DNA from: Micromonospora sp. NBC_00421
GTDB lineage: Bacteria > Actinomycetota > Actinomycetes > Mycobacteriales > Micromonosporaceae
Length of the DNA stretch: 64,000 nt
NCBI RefSeq assembly: GCF_036017915.1
Contig: NZ_CP107929.1
Location: 5,956,001 to 6,020,000 of the forward strand
Direction of reading: 5' to 3'
Shown: positions 1 to 7,910 of the stretch, one piece after another
How the letters are laid out: the number at the start of each line of letters is the position of its first letter
How positions within the stretch are numbered: position 1 is the stretch's first letter
Made by a program: the position numbers and the translations under genes
Notes under the pieces: generated by a model
Told to the model about the DNA's origin: nothing
The model's database searches: none
Seen by the model: only the letters and a program-made list of their open reading frames with translations

Positions 1-184
1 GGGTGAAACGGGGGTCGTCCGCCAGGTGCGCGACGTTGTCCTTGGAACCGGTGACGAAGTTGTCAAGCGCGACCACCGTGCACCCGCGGTCGATCAGGGC
101 GTCCACCAGGTGCGACGGCACGAACCCGGCGCCGCCGGTGACGAGGACGCGGTGACCGTTTCCGAACCGCTGGGCAACCTTCAT
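1..184 (-). CDS. NAD-dependent sugar-nucleotide epimerase/dehydratase, N-terminus only
   Basis: Seen: a minus-strand frame opens with ATG at 184 and runs off the left edge, giving about 61 residues. It carries a Rossmann motif VTGGAGFVPSHL near residues 15-26 and an acidic-end strand ALDNFVTG typical of extended short-chain dehydrogenases. Known: such proteins (UDP-glucuronate decarboxylase, dTDP-glucose dehydratase, UDP-glucose epimerase) bind NAD(P) and remodel nucleotide sugars in the cytoplasm. The catalytic SxnYxxxK region lies outside the window, so the substrate cannot be assigned. It is separated from the symporter operon by a hairpin terminator and is probably unrelated to it. Confidence 0.8.
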   Translation of the reverse strand, partial: MKVAQRFGNGHRVLVTGGAGFVPSHLVDALIDRGCTVVALDNFVTGSKDNVAHLADDPRFT

Positions 185-306
185 GGCGGTCAGCCTACCC
201 AGCACGGCACCCGCACACTCTTTGGACCTGGAAGATCCCGGTGTCCCGTACGCTGCCCGTCCCTGTCGCTGTGGCCGGTCGACCCCGACGGACCCGGTGC
301 ACGGCG

Positions 307-341
307 GAGGCCCCCGCCGCGGGCGTCGCGGCGGGGGCCTC
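307..341 (-). terminator. Hairpin terminator of the symporter operon
   Basis: A perfect 15-bp inverted repeat (307-321 with 327-341) with a 5-nt loop lies 15 nt beyond the stop codon of the minus-strand symporter gene. There is no U-tract, as is common in high-GC actinobacteria. It probably ends symporter transcription before the epimerase gene. Confidence 0.75.
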
Positions 342-355
342 GTGGTGCCGGTCGG

Positions 356-2029
356 TCAGTGCGCTCCCGCGCCGGTGAGGGCACGCACCTCCAGCTCGGC
401 GTACTTGTCCTCGTCGTGCTCCTTGGAGATGATCGTGCCGATCCAGCCGCAGAGGAAGCCGAACGGGATGGACAGCAGGCCCGGGTTCGACAGCGGGAAC
501 CACTGCCAGTCGTGCTCCGGGAACATCGAGGTCGGCGCGCCGGAGACGACAGGCGAGAAGAACACCAGGAACACGGCGGAGAGCAGACCGCCGTAGATGG
601 CCCAGACCGCGCCCGAGGTGTTGAACCGCTTCCAGAACAGGCTGTAGAGGATCGCCGGCAGGTTGCCCGAGGCGGCCACCGCGAACGCCAGCGCCACCAG
701 GAAGGCCACGTTCAGGCTCTGCGCGTAGATCGACAGGGCGATCGAGACCGCGCCGATGACCAGGGCCGAGATCCGGGCCACCCGGACCTCCTGCCGTTCG
801 GAGGTCTGCCCCTTCTTGACCACGTTGGCATAGAAGTCGTGCGCCAGGCTGGACGACGACGCCAGGGTCAACCCGGCGACCACCGCCAGGATGGTCGCGA
901 AGGCCACCGCCGCGATGATCGCCAACAGGGTCGCCCCGCCCAGGTCACCGCCGAGGAAGGTCTTGCCCAACTCCTCGGCGAGCTGCGGCGCGGCGGTGTT
1001 GCCGGCCTTGTCCTGCGCGACGATCGCCTTGCCGCCGACCAGCGCCGCCGCACCGAAGCCGAGGGCGAGGGTCAGCAGGTAGAAGGTGCCGATGATGCCG
1101 ATCGCCCAGAGCACGCTCTTGCGGGCCGCCTTGGCGGTCGGCACGGTGTAGAAGCGGATCAGGATGTGCGGCAGGCCGGCCGTGCCGAGCACCAGGGCGA
1201 TACCAAGCGACAGCAGGTCCATCTTGTTGTAGAAGGTCTGGGTCGAGTTGCCGGCCACCTCGACGCCGTAGCGGAGCCCGGGTTCGAGGAACGCGTTGCC
1301 CTTGCCCGACGTGGCGGCGGCGTCACCCAGCAGCGCCGAGAGGTTGAAGTTGTACTTCGCCAGCACCAGCACGGTCATCACCAGCGCGCCGGTCATCAGC
1401 AGGAACGCCTTGACGATCTGGACGTACGTGGTGCCCTTCATGCCACCCACGGTCACGTAGATGATCATGAGGGCACCGACCATGATGATGGTGGCGATCT
1501 TGGCGGTGTCGGCGTCCATGCCGAGGAAGGTCGTGCCCGGCTTGATCCCGAGCAGCAGCGCGACCAGGGCGCCCGCGCCTACCATCTGGGCCAGCAGGTA
1601 GAAGATCGACACGGTGATGGTGGAGACCGCCGCCGCCGTACGCACCGGGCGCTGGCGCATCCGGAAGGCCAGCACGTCGGCCATCGTGTACCGGCCCGAG
1701 TTGCGCAGCAGCTCCGCCACCAGCAGCAGTGCCACCAGCCAGGCGACCAGGAAGCCGATGGAGTAGAGGAAGCCGTCGTAGCCGTACAGCGCGATGATGC
1801 CGGCGATGCCGAGGAACGACGCGGCCGACATGTAGTCGCCGCCGATCGCCATGCCGTTCTGGAAGCCGGAGAAGGACCGGCCGCCGGCGTAGAAGTCGGT
1901 GGCCGTCTTGGTCTGCCGGCTGGCCCAGATGGTGATGGCCAGGGTCACCGCCACGAAGACCAGGAACAGGGTGATGGTGAGGTTGCGGGCGGTGCCGCCA
2001 CCCGCCTCAACCGCGAGGACCGGATTCAT
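356..2029 (-). CDS. Sodium:solute symporter (acetate/cation symporter, ActP-type)
   Basis: A 557-residue integral membrane protein with about 13 hydrophobic segments. It has the glycine-rich N-terminal region of the SSS family (DFYAGGRSFSGFQNGMAIGG at about residues 45-64, then AASFLGIAGIIALYGYDG). Length and order match ActP, which imports acetate and other short monocarboxylates with a cation. A strong Shine-Dalgarno (GGAGGTGACC) precedes the ATG at 2029. The gene overlaps the upstream DUF485 gene by 23 bp, the usual yjcH-actP arrangement, so the two are translationally coupled. Inferred: acetate or pyruvate uptake; substrate specificity cannot be read from sequence. Nothing connects it to the biosynthetic cluster downstream. 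Confidence 0.9.
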   Translation of the reverse strand: MNPVLAVEAGGGTARNLTITLFLVFVAVTLAITIWASRQTKTATDFYAGGRSFSGFQNGMAIGGDYMSAASFLGIAGIIALYGYDGFLYSIGFLVAWLVALLLVAELLRNSGRYTMADVLAFRMRQRPVRTAAAVSTITVSIFYLLAQMVGAGALVALLLGIKPGTTFLGMDADTAKIATIIMVGALMIIYVTVGGMKGTTYVQIVKAFLLMTGALVMTVLVLAKYNFNLSALLGDAAATSGKGNAFLEPGLRYGVEVAGNSTQTFYNKMDLLSLGIALVLGTAGLPHILIRFYTVPTAKAARKSVLWAIGIIGTFYLLTLALGFGAAALVGGKAIVAQDKAGNTAAPQLAEELGKTFLGGDLGGATLLAIIAAVAFATILAVVAGLTLASSSSLAHDFYANVVKKGQTSERQEVRVARISALVIGAVSIALSIYAQSLNVAFLVALAFAVAASGNLPAILYSLFWKRFNTSGAVWAIYGGLLSAVFLVFFSPVVSGAPTSMFPEHDWQWFPLSNPGLLSIPFGFLCGWIGTIISKEHDEDKYAELEVRALTGAGAH

Positions 2030-2378
2030 GGGTCACCTCCCCGATCTCGGCGCGGATGCGGTCGGCGACCGGGTCGAGCTTCCGGTCGGCGTACCGGGAG
2101 TAGAGCCAGGCGATGAGGAACGTCGAGACGAACTGGAGCAGACCGAAGACCAGCGCCACGTTGATGTTGCTGCCGAAGAGCTTCGTGCCCATGAAGTCCC
2201 GCGCGTAGGCGGAGAGGATCACGTAGAGCGCGTACCACAGGAAGAACGCGACGGTCATCGGGAAGACGAAGCTGCGCAGCGCGCGGCGCAACCCGACGAA
2301 CTCGTCCGACCGTTGTACGGCCAGATAACGCTCCGCCGCCGACTCGGCCGGGGCGGGCGTGGGTGTGTCCGTGGACAT
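2007..2378 (-). CDS. DUF485 (YjcH-like) inner-membrane protein
   Basis: A 123-residue protein with two hydrophobic segments (about residues 36-62 and 80-102). It has the DUF485 signature: a soluble N-terminus, RRALRSFVFPMTVAFF, then a second helix ending in a charged tail. The ATG at 2378 is preferred; an upstream in-frame extension (to 2420) adds only 14 non-conserved residues. DUF485 proteins are almost always encoded directly before ActP-type symporters and are thought to be accessory subunits. The 23-bp overlap with the symporter fits that. The role is inferred from context. Confidence 0.85.
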   Translation of the reverse strand: MSTDTPTPAPAESAAERYLAVQRSDEFVGLRRALRSFVFPMTVAFFLWYALYVILSAYARDFMGTKLFGSNINVALVFGLLQFVSTFLIAWLYSRYADRKLDPVADRIRAEIGEVTHESGPRG

Positions 2379-2436
2379 TCTGTGGATCACCACCTTCACA
2401 GGCGTTGGGGTTTCGCGCACCGTAGAGAGCCCGCTG

Positions 2437-2469
2437 CCTGCCGGGAAAGGCCGGGATCGATCCCGGCAG
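2437..2469. promoter_or_regulatory. Palindromic region between the DUF485 and flavin-reductase-like genes
   Basis: A perfect 16-bp palindrome (CCGGGATCGATCCCGG, 2451-2466) sits within a larger inverted repeat (CTGCCGGGA at 2437-2445, TCCCGGCAG at 2461-2469). It lies downstream of the minus-strand flavin-reductase-like gene and upstream of the minus-strand DUF485 gene. It could be the terminator of the former or an operator of the latter; sequence alone does not decide. Confidence 0.4.
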
Positions 2470-2558
2470 CCACCTGCGCCGAACGGTCCCCCACCTGCGC
2501 CCAGTGACCCGCGTCACCCCGCTCACCGGCCGTGGGCCGGCTCTCGGGGTGGGGCGGG

Positions 2559-3089
2559 TCAGGGAAGTTGGTGGTAGCGGCCCCGGTAGTGCAGGAGCGG
2601 AGGGGTGTCGGTGCCGATCTCGACCGTCTCGATGGTGGCCTCGACCAGGAGGGCCCAGCCGCACTCCCGGGCGGTGTCCAGGCGGCAGCCGGCCCAGCTC
2701 CCGGCGTCGGCGGGCACCGGCCCGTAGCGGGTGTCGGTCCACGAGTCCGTGGCGAAGAGGCCGCCCGGGGAGGGGAAGAGGCCGGCGAACCGGTCGGCGA
2801 GCTGCCGGTGTGCCGGGCCCAGCGGGGCGACCGCGAACCGACCGGACTCCTCGACCGCCGCCCACAGGTCCGACTCCGGGTCGACCAGCCCGAGCAGGCG
2901 GTCCGGCTCCCCCTCGACGACCAGGGTTGACGACACGGTCAGCCCGGCCGGGCCGGGAGCCGTCCAGAGGGTCACCGGTGCGGCCAGCCTGCCCCGCAGT
3001 CGGCGTACCGGCGAGCGCTGACCGGTCGGCACCGCGAACGGGTCGGTGTGGTGGATCTCGGCACCCGGTTCTGGATTCACGTGAAACAT
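2559..3089 (-). CDS. Flavin reductase-like FMN-binding split-barrel protein
   Basis: A 176-residue protein. It has the flavin_reductase-like pattern: TGQRSPVRRLRGRLAAPVTLWTA (split here: TGQRSPVRRL then RGRLAAPVTLWTA) at about residues 25-47, a TVSSTLVVEGEPD strand, then a C-terminal LVEATIETVEIG strand before the final LHYRGRYHQL. That C-terminal motif is frequent in actinobacterial members. The start is set at the ATG at 3089 because GGGAG lies 6 nt upstream; a longer frame to 3146 is not conserved in character. Known members reduce flavin or bind FMN; the partner oxygenase is unknown. It is transcribed away from queC and is not obviously part of the BGC, although BGC oxygenases could in principle use reduced flavin. 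Confidence 0.65.
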   Translation of the reverse strand: MFHVNPEPGAEIHHTDPFAVPTGQRSPVRRLRGRLAAPVTLWTAPGPAGLTVSSTLVVEGEPDRLLGLVDPESDLWAAVEESGRFAVAPLGPAHRQLADRFAGLFPSPGGLFATDSWTDTRYGPVPADAGSWAGCRLDTARECGWALLVEATIETVEIGTDTPPLLHYRGRYHQLP

Positions 3090-3340
3090 TGTGACTCCCG
3101 CCCCACCGGGTACGGGGGACCGTCCCCACCTGACCGTTCCCGACATGCCTGGTCGGGGCCGGTGCCGGCGGGCCGGCGGCCGGTGCCGGTCGGAGCGGTC
3201 GCGCTGACCTGAGCCCAGTACCCTTTCCTGTGGTCAGTTGCGTAGAGTAGCCGAGTTCAGGGGCTGCCGAGCCGCGACTGGGCTTCGGAGTGGGGCGGCA
3301 CGGTGTCGCCGACGCGAGTGGGGAAGGCGGAGGCCGGCAG

Positions 3341-4045
3341 ATGTCTGCGGTGAGGCGCAAGGCTGTGGTGCTGCTCAGTGGGGGGCTCGACTCGGCCACG
3401 GTGCTCGCGATGGCGGTGCACGAGGGGTACGAGGCCTACGCGTTGAGCTTCCGTTACGGTCAGCGACACACGGTGGAGCTCGACGCCGCGCGTCGGGTGG
3501 CGGAGGGGCTCGGCGCCGCCCGGCACGTGGTCGCCGACATCGATCTCCGGGTCTTCGGTGGCTCGGCGCTGACCGACGACGCGCTCGCGGTGCCGCACCA
3601 CGACAGCGCGGACGATCTCGGCTCGGACATCCCGATCACCTACGTGCCGGCCCGGAACACCATCTTTCTGTCCTTCGCGCTGGCGTGGGCGGAGACCCTG
3701 GACGCCTCGGACGTGTTCATCGGCGTCAGTGCCCTCGACTACAGCGGCTACCCCGACTGCCGGCCCGAGTACATCGCCGCGTACGAGCAGATGGCCAACC
3801 TGGCGACCAAGGCGGGTGTCGAGGGCCGGCAGCGGCTGCGCGTGCACACCCCCCTGATCGAGCTGACCAAGGCCGACACGATCCGTCGGGGCCTGGAGTT
3901 GGGCGTGGACTACGCCTGGACGCACAGCTGCTACGACCCGGTCGAGGGGCGCGCGTGCGGGACGTGTGACTCGTGCCTGCTGCGGGCCCGTGGGTTCGCC
4001 GAGCTCGGTCTCGTCGATCCGGCGCTGACGTCGGCGGGCGGGTGA
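3341..4045 (+). CDS. queC: 7-cyano-7-deazaguanine (preQ0) synthase QueC
   Basis: A 234-residue cytoplasmic enzyme that converts 7-carboxy-7-deazaguanine, ammonia and ATP to preQ0. Seen: an N-terminal PP-loop ([10 protein letters not shown], residues 11-20), the internal [14 protein letters not shown] substrate loop, and the C-terminal zinc site C-x8-C-x2-C-x2-C ([16 protein letters not shown]). All are hallmarks of QueC at normal length. The ATG at 3341 follows GGAGG at about 8 nt. Its stop overlaps the queE start (GTGA), so queC-queE-queD form one translationally coupled unit. Many actinobacteria lack the queuosine pathway, so a queCED set beside a PKS/NRPS cluster that contains a TGT homologue is likely dedicated to it. 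Pathway placement is inferred; the enzyme assignment is firm. Confidence 0.95.
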   Translation: MSAVRRKAVVLLSGGLDSATVLAMAVHEGYEAYALSFRYGQRHTVELDAARRVAEGLGAARHVVADIDLRVFGGSALTDDALAVPHHDSADDLGSDIPITYVPARNTIFLSFALAWAETLDASDVFIGVSALDYSGYPDCRPEYIAAYEQMANLATKAGVEGRQRLRVHTPLIELTKADTIRRGLELGVDYAWTHSCYDPVEGRACGTCDSCLLRARGFAELGLVDPALTSAGG

Positions 4046-4689
4046 GCCCGGTGTACCGGGTCAAGGAGATCTTCTACACCCTGCAGGGCGAGGGCACCCA
4101 CGCAGGTCGGCCGGCGGTGTTCTGCCGGTTCACCAGCTGCAACCTCTGGACGGGGCGGGAACAGGACAGGCACCGCGCCATCTGCCAGTTCTGCGACACG
4201 GACTTCGTCGGCACGGACGGCCCCGGCGGGGGCCGTTTCCGTACGGCGGTCGAGTTGGCCGGCGCGGTGGCCGCGGCGTGGCAGGGGCAGGAGCATCCGC
4301 GGAGCCGCCCGTACGTGGTGTGCACCGGCGGCGAGCCGCTGTTGCAGCTGGACGACGCGGCTGTCCGGGCCCTGCACGACGAGGGTTTCGAGGTGGCGGT
4401 GGAGACCAACGGCACCCGGCCTGCCCCGGCCGGACTCGACTGGATCTGCGTGAGCCCCAAGGCGGGCGCCGAGGTGGTGCTCACCCGTGGGCACGACCTC
4501 AAGCTGGTCTATCCGCAGGCCGGGGCCGAGCCGACCCGGTTCGAGGAGCTCGACTTCGAGCACTTTCTGTTGCAGCCCATGGACGGTCCGGACCGGGTGG
4601 CCAACACCGAGGCCACGGTCCGGTACTGCCTCGACCATCCGCAGTGGCAGTTGAGTCTGCAGACACACAAGTACCTAGGAATCGCCTGA
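4042..4689 (+). CDS. queE: 7-carboxy-7-deazaguanine synthase QueE (radical SAM)
   Basis: A 215-residue radical-SAM enzyme that contracts the ring of 6-carboxy-tetrahydropterin to 7-carboxy-7-deazaguanine. Seen: an N-terminal [16 protein letters not shown] motif and a non-canonical cluster motif C33-x14-C48-x2-C51 (rather than Cx3Cx2C). This is the CX14CX2C variant described for Burkholderia multivorans QueE. A glycine-rich [12 protein letters not shown]-binding motif and a C-terminal FLLQPMDG follow. The GTG start at 4042 overlaps the queC stop; upstream in-frame residues are low-complexity. The stop overlaps the queD ATG by one base. Confidence 0.94.
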   Translation: MSPVYRVKEIFYTLQGEGTHAGRPAVFCRFTSCNLWTGREQDRHRAICQFCDTDFVGTDGPGGGRFRTAVELAGAVAAAWQGQEHPRSRPYVVCTGGEPLLQLDDAAVRALHDEGFEVAVETNGTRPAPAGLDWICVSPKAGAEVVLTRGHDLKLVYPQAGAEPTRFEELDFEHFLLQPMDGPDRVANTEATVRYCLDHPQWQLSLQTHKYLGIA

Positions 4690-5045
4690 TGGAAATCTTC
4701 CGGGAGTTCACCTTCGAGGCCGCGCACCGGCTGCCCAATGTGCCAGCCGGGCACAAGTGCGCCCGGCTGCACGGCCACTCGTACCGGGTGCAGGTGCACG
4801 TCGAGGGTGACGTCGACCCCGAGGCAGGCTGGGTGATGGACTTCGGCGACCTGAAGCGGGCCTGCCAGCCGCTGCGCGACCAGCTCGACCACTACTACCT
4901 CAACGAGGTGCCCGGTCTGGAGAACCCGACGAGCGAGGTGCTGGCCCGCTGGATCTGGGACCGGCTGGTCGACCAGCTGCCGCTCTCGGCGGTCATGGTC
5001 CGTGAGACGTGCACCTCCGGCTGCGTCTACCGGGGAGAGCGCTGA
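4689..5045 (+). CDS. queD: 6-carboxy-5,6,7,8-tetrahydropterin synthase QueD
   Basis: A 118-residue member of the 6-pyruvoyl-tetrahydropterin synthase fold that makes 6-carboxytetrahydropterin from 7,8-dihydroneopterin triphosphate. Seen: zinc histidines H13 (AAHRL) and H28/H30 (LHGHSY), catalytic C24, and ETCTSGCVY at the C-terminus, the glutamate being the pterin anchor. The start ATG overlaps the queE stop (TGATG). Together queC, queE and queD cover dihydroneopterin triphosphate to preQ0. GTP cyclohydrolase I, which supplies the substrate, is not in the window and is presumably the housekeeping FolE. Confidence 0.95.
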   Translation: MEIFREFTFEAAHRLPNVPAGHKCARLHGHSYRVQVHVEGDVDPEAGWVMDFGDLKRACQPLRDQLDHYYLNEVPGLENPTSEVLARWIWDRLVDQLPLSAVMVRETCTSGCVYRGER

Positions 5046-5067
5046 CGCCTCCGGCCTGCCGGCACCG

Positions 5068-5092
5068 CCCGTCGATCATCGATGATGACGGG
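5068..5092 (+). terminator. Palindrome/hairpin after queD
   Basis: CCCGTC(G)ATCAT at 5068-5079 pairs with ATGATGACGGG at 5082-5092, around a perfect 12-bp palindrome ATCATCGATGAT (5075-5086). It starts 23 nt after the queD stop and about 200 nt before the ATP-grasp gene. It may terminate queCED transcription. The short central loop means a regulatory dyad is also possible. The rest of the 5046-5289 gap shows nothing recognisable. Confidence 0.5.
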
Positions 5093-5289
5093 CCGAGGTG
5101 GGCGGAGTAGGCTCGTCGCGAACGGGGAACGGCGGCGGTGCCGCATCGATGTCGTACGCACATCTCTTCCCGCCCTGTCTTCCACGCCTGTGCCCGGTGC
5201 CGCCGACGACTCGTTCACGCCACGCCGCCGATCCCTCGCCGCAGTGTCCGGCGGGCGGGTTCGTGACTGTTCGTTGAGAGGTGACCTCA

Positions 5290-6612
5290 GTGCCTGCGGA
5301 TACCAGCGCGCCGCGCTACTACGTCGAACTCACTCTTCCCGGCCTGGAGATGTGGCCGGAACTTCACCTGCGGATGCAGCAGATGCGAAAGCTGGGGCAC
5401 CGGATCCTGGTGCTCTCGACCGCCGAAGCCGCGCCCCTGCTCGCCGACGCGGCGGACAAGGTGGTCGTCTGCGACGACGTGTTCTCCGCGGACTCGCTCG
5501 CCGAGGCGCTCGCGCCGTACGCGGCGGACGGTCTGCGCTTCTCGATCATCGGGGACCGGACGTGGTCGGCGCAGTTCGGTGCCGCGAAGCGGCTGGGCCT
5601 GCCGTTCCCCGGGATGGTGGGCCAGCTGAACTGCCGCATCAAGCCGAGACTGCGCCGGGTGCTGGCCGACAGCATGCCGCTGCGTGCCAGGGTGTTCTCG
5701 GCGGACGAGGCCACTCCGGAGCGGATCGACGCGCTGGTGACGGAGATCGGTCTTCCCTTCGTGGTGAAGCCGATCTGGGGTGCGGCAAGCAGCTACGTCG
5801 AGTTCGTCCACGACCGGGAGGCCGCGCACGAGCTCATCGGCAGCACCTTCGCGGCGCTCGCCGAGGACCAGGACCTCAATCCCGTCGACGACGGCGACCA
5901 GGTGTGGGACCCGAAGCGGCAGATCCTGATCGAGGAGTTCATCACCGAGGGTCGGGAGCTGTCGTACGAGGCCTTCGTCCAGCACGGCCGGCTGGTGCCC
6001 CTGCTGATCCAGGAGAAGTACAAGTTCAACCGGGAGGGCAACTTCCACTTCGAGACGGCGAACCTGTGCCCCACGCCGTTCGTGACCGCCGAGGAGGAGG
6101 CGGAGATCCATCGCCAGCTCCAGGAGGCGATGACGAAGCTGGAGGTGGACGACACCTTCGTCCACGTCGAGTGCAAGTGGGACGGGGCACGGATCCGGAT
6201 CATCGAGGTGAACTCCCGCATCGGCGGTGGCAGCGTGCCGAAGATGCTCAACCTGTTCCTCGGCATCGACCCACGGGAGATGACGCTCAAGCTCGCGCTG
6301 GGCGAGACCCTGCCGACGGAGTACCCACGAAAGGGTGGCTTCCTGCTCGGCGTGTTCGTCAACGCGCACGAGTCGGGGGAGTTCGTCGGCTTCGAGGGCC
6401 TCGACTGGGGCCGTGAGCGGCCCGAGTTCTCGTTCGACCTCGAATATCTCCAGCCCGGGACGGTCGTGCCGCCGCGTGACGTCAAGAGCGGTCGGGAGCG
6501 CTGGCTGTTCTGCTACGACGTCTTCTACCACTGCGGCGACCAGGCCGAGATCCCCTACCTCTACGAGGAGACGCTGCGCCGGGTCCGGTTGCGGTTCGCC
6601 GAAGCCGGCTGA
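5290..6612 (+). CDS. ATP-grasp carboxylate-amine ligase
   Basis: A 440-residue ATP-grasp enzyme. Seen: an N-terminal PreATP-grasp region; a lysine-containing ATP strand FVVKPIWGAASSYVEF near residue 160; a hinge ILIEEFITEGRELSYEAF near residue 215; and the metal-binding EVNSRIGGGSVPKML near residue 315. Known family members ligate a carboxylate, via acyl phosphate, to an amine: dipeptide ligases, carbamoyl-phosphate synthase large chain, biotin carboxylase. No carboxyltransferase or biotin domain is present, so peptide or amide bond formation is the likely role in tailoring or releasing the product. GTG at 5290 is chosen because GAGAGG lies 8 nt upstream; GTG at 5281 would have no spacer. Substrates are unknown. 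It is convergent with the thioesterase gene. Confidence 0.8.
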   Translation: MPADTSAPRYYVELTLPGLEMWPELHLRMQQMRKLGHRILVLSTAEAAPLLADAADKVVVCDDVFSADSLAEALAPYAADGLRFSIIGDRTWSAQFGAAKRLGLPFPGMVGQLNCRIKPRLRRVLADSMPLRARVFSADEATPERIDALVTEIGLPFVVKPIWGAASSYVEFVHDREAAHELIGSTFAALAEDQDLNPVDDGDQVWDPKRQILIEEFITEGRELSYEAFVQHGRLVPLLIQEKYKFNREGNFHFETANLCPTPFVTAEEEAEIHRQLQEAMTKLEVDDTFVHVECKWDGARIRIIEVNSRIGGGSVPKMLNLFLGIDPREMTLKLALGETLPTEYPRKGGFLLGVFVNAHESGEFVGFEGLDWGRERPEFSFDLEYLQPGTVVPPRDVKSGRERWLFCYDVFYHCGDQAEIPYLYEETLRRVRLRFAEAG

Positions 6613-6660
6613 CCGCGGGAGCGGGACGCTGGTCGGTGCGGGCGCACCAGGCGGCGATCG

Positions 6661-7443
6661 TCAGCTCGGCGAGGGCAGGTCGAGCAGGCGGCCCCGCACG
6701 AGGTCGGCGATCGTCGCCTGGTGGCCCGGATCCGAGAAGTAGAAGTGCCCGCCGGGCATCTCCCGCAACTCGAACGGGCCGGAGGTCACCTCCGCCCACG
6801 CCTGTGCGGCCGACCGGTCGACCCAGTGGTCGTCGGCCCCGTGGATGGCGGTCACCGGAACGCTCAGCGGCGTGCGGGGGCGCTGCCGGTAGAGCTCCAC
6901 GGCCCGGCTGTCCGACCGGAGGATCGGCAGGAGGAGCTCCCGCATCCCCGGGTCGTCGAGCAGTGCGGTGTCGGTGCCGCCCAGCATCTTCAGGTCGGCG
7001 ATGATGGTGTCGTCGGTCGTCCGCACCGCGGCCGTGCCGTGCAGGGTGCTGGGTGCCCGGCAGGACGAGGCGAAGAACTGCCGCGCCGGATGGCCCTTGC
7101 CCGCCAGGAGGCTCGCCGTCTCGTAGCCGACGAGGGACCCCATGCTGTGGCCGAAGAACGCGAGTGGCAGTTCGGTGAGCTCGTGCTCGACCAGCGCCGC
7201 GGTGAGCTGCCTGGCCAACTCCTCGATGTCACCGACGAGCGGCTCGGCATGCCGTTCCATCCGGCCGGGGTATTGCACGGTGAGCACGTCGATGTCGCCC
7301 GCGAGGAGCTGCGAGAAGCCGTGGAAGTAACTTGCCGAACCGCCCGCGTGGGGCAGCAGCAGCAGTCGGCAGGCCGGACGGTCTGATCCACTGTGGTAGC
7401 GCCGCAGCCATCGGCCGGCGGGCGTCCTGACGAATGCGCTCAC
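6661..7443 (-). CDS. Type II thioesterase (alpha/beta hydrolase)
   Basis: A 260-residue GrsT/RifR-type thioesterase that removes misprimed or stalled acyl groups from carrier proteins. Seen: LLLLPHAGGSASYFHGF near residues 26-42, the nucleophile motif FGHSMGS around residue 98, an acidic residue in GADDHWVD near residue 212, and the catalytic histidine in MPGGHFYF near residue 235. The gene starts at GTG (7443) and is divergent from the NRPS gene across a 467-bp intergenic region. Because none of the megasynthases ends in a thioesterase domain, this is the only thioesterase in the cluster. Editing is its usual role, but a part in product release cannot be excluded. Confidence 0.9.
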   Translation of the reverse strand: MSAFVRTPAGRWLRRYHSGSDRPACRLLLLPHAGGSASYFHGFSQLLAGDIDVLTVQYPGRMERHAEPLVGDIEELARQLTAALVEHELTELPLAFFGHSMGSLVGYETASLLAGKGHPARQFFASSCRAPSTLHGTAAVRTTDDTIIADLKMLGGTDTALLDDPGMRELLLPILRSDSRAVELYRQRPRTPLSVPVTAIHGADDHWVDRSAAQAWAEVTSGPFELREMPGGHFYFSDPGHQATIADLVRGRLLDLPSPS

Positions 7444-7910
7444 GCCGATTCCCGACCAATTCCAGGGGCGGACAACGGCATGGACAAGAACATCGCTTCC
7501 CCCATGTGATGTCTGCCGACAGCGCAGATGTCGTCACTTTCCACGGTGGCGATACCAGATCCGCCGTGCCGGTCCGCCGCCGTGGCCGACGCCGCTCGAA
7601 CGTACAGCGCGACGACTGGCGCTGCAACCGGTCGGATCATGTTCCGCAGCCTGCGTCGTACCGCTGACCTGCGCAGTATGCGGTCGGCACCGACCGGCCG
7701 GGAGCCGGCCGGCCTCCCGGCACCGGCCGTCCGCCGACCCCGCAGCACCGATTGACACTCCTCTGCGGGCTGTGGCATCGTCCAGTTGGTTCGCAGATGA
7801 AAGATCTTCGTCCACGCATAGCTGGTCATCATGCCGCCGTCGTGGTTCCGCAGCCGCTGCTGTGAGTGCCTCTCGACCCCCGCAGGGGGTGGATTGGGGG
7901 AGTCTCCACT
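7444..7910. promoter_or_regulatory. Divergent intergenic region of the BGC
   Basis: A 467-bp non-coding stretch between the divergent thioesterase and NRPS genes; it should carry both promoters. A TTGACA box at 7752-7757 with a poor -10-like TGGCAT at 7773-7778 (15-nt spacing) is the best plus-strand candidate. The NRPS Shine-Dalgarno GGGGGAG is at about 7896-7902. No convincing operator, riboswitch or small ORF was seen. Confidence 0.4.

Noticed and set aside
26..2116. Long plus-strand open frame across the symporter operon
   Set aside because: Antisense shadow of the minus-strand symporter and DUF485 genes; charged low-complexity composition, no domain.
3090..3340. preQ1 riboswitch upstream of queC
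   Set aside because: No preQ1-I/II-like aptamer with an A-rich tail was seen in the 251-bp leader.
5082..6416. Overlapping plus-strand frame covering the ATP-grasp gene
   Set aside because: Out-of-frame shadow; no motif, and the ATP-grasp frame has all expected conserved elements.
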